DNA of 6,788 nt from an uncultured Pseudogracilibacillus sp. (GTDB lineage: Bacteria; Bacillota; Bacilli; Bacillales; Amphibacillaceae). Shown in pieces: positions 6,714 through 6,788 of the stretch. The DNA lies in the NCBI GenBank assembly GCA_937974845.1, contig CALJVC010000043.1, positions 1-6,788 of the forward strand, written 5' to 3'. The position numbers were made by a program, and so were the translations under genes. Under the pieces are notes generated by a model. The model saw only the letters and a list, made by a program, of their open reading frames with translations, made no database searches and had not been told where the DNA came from. How positions within the stretch are numbered: the first letter of the stretch is position 1; every line of letters starts with the position of its first letter.

Positions 6714-6748
6714 TACGTTGGCTCGAACCGGTTATATTGACCAATGAA

Positions 6749-6770
6749 GAGGCTGGGACAAAACTCAGCC
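6749..6770. repeat. GAGGCTGGGACA stem-loop at the window edge
   Basis: GGCTGGG (6751-6757) pairs with CTCAGCC (6764-6770) over 7 bp including one G-T pair, with an ACAAAA loop. It starts 35 nt after the yhcN-like stop. What follows is A-rich (CATAAAAAAA), so it is not a normal rightward terminator. From memory, GAGGCTGGGACA-type motifs recur between genes in many Firmicutes and sometimes flank insertion sequences. Whether this is a dispersed repeat, the end of a mobile element or a lone hairpin cannot be told because the window stops at 6788. Confidence 0.45.
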
Positions 6771-6788
6771 CATAAAAAAATGAAGCTC

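Noticed and set aside
6771..6780. A tract after the right-edge hairpin as a leftward terminator
   Set aside because: On the minus strand the T tract precedes the stem rather than following it, so it cannot act as an intrinsic terminator in that direction.

Overview
The window comes from a low-to-moderate-GC, endospore-forming Firmicute, most likely Bacillaceae. Strong AGGAGG-type ribosome binding sites, GTG and TTG starts, a forespore-type promoter and proteins resembling Bacillus subtilis YtiB, YheI/YheH, YhdB and YhcN all point that way. Assignments rest on motifs and remembered family sequences. No search was run, and genus or species cannot be named.

Layout: a strong bidirectional terminator (about 2-53) ends whatever lies to the left and also the minus-strand beta-carbonic anhydrase gene (188-748). 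A 159-bp divergent spacer carries an extended -10 promoter for the carbonic anhydrase and a weaker candidate promoter, with an overlapping dyad, for a rightward operon. That operon holds yheI and yheH (overlapping by 8 bp), the two halves of a heterodimeric ABC exporter of the BmrCD/LmrCD type, followed after 14 bp by a membrane-anchored trypsin-like serine protease. An imperfect hairpin lies between the protease gene and a convergent small minus-strand yhdB-like gene (5604-5840). The next divergent spacer holds a consensus-quality SigG-type promoter for a spore lipoprotein of the YhcN/YlaJ family (6000-6713), which starts at TTG. The window ends in a short stem-loop with a GAGGCTGGGACA motif that may belong to a dispersed repeat.

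How the genes may work together: YheI and YheH should form one exporter with one competent and one degenerate ATP site. The degenerate site combines YheI's Asp500 with YheH's altered signature FSLGE. YheH also carries a large extracytoplasmic insert between its first two membrane helices. The protease domain of the third gene should lie on the same outer face of the membrane, so co-transcription suggests, without proving, a shared role. The yhcN-like gene is an independent late forespore unit. The carbonic anhydrase is a separate housekeeping-type unit whose active-site Asp is replaced by Glu.

No tRNA, rRNA, CRISPR array or complete mobile element was seen. The most unusual item is the exporter-plus-protease operon; the rest is fairly ordinary Bacillaceae core genome.
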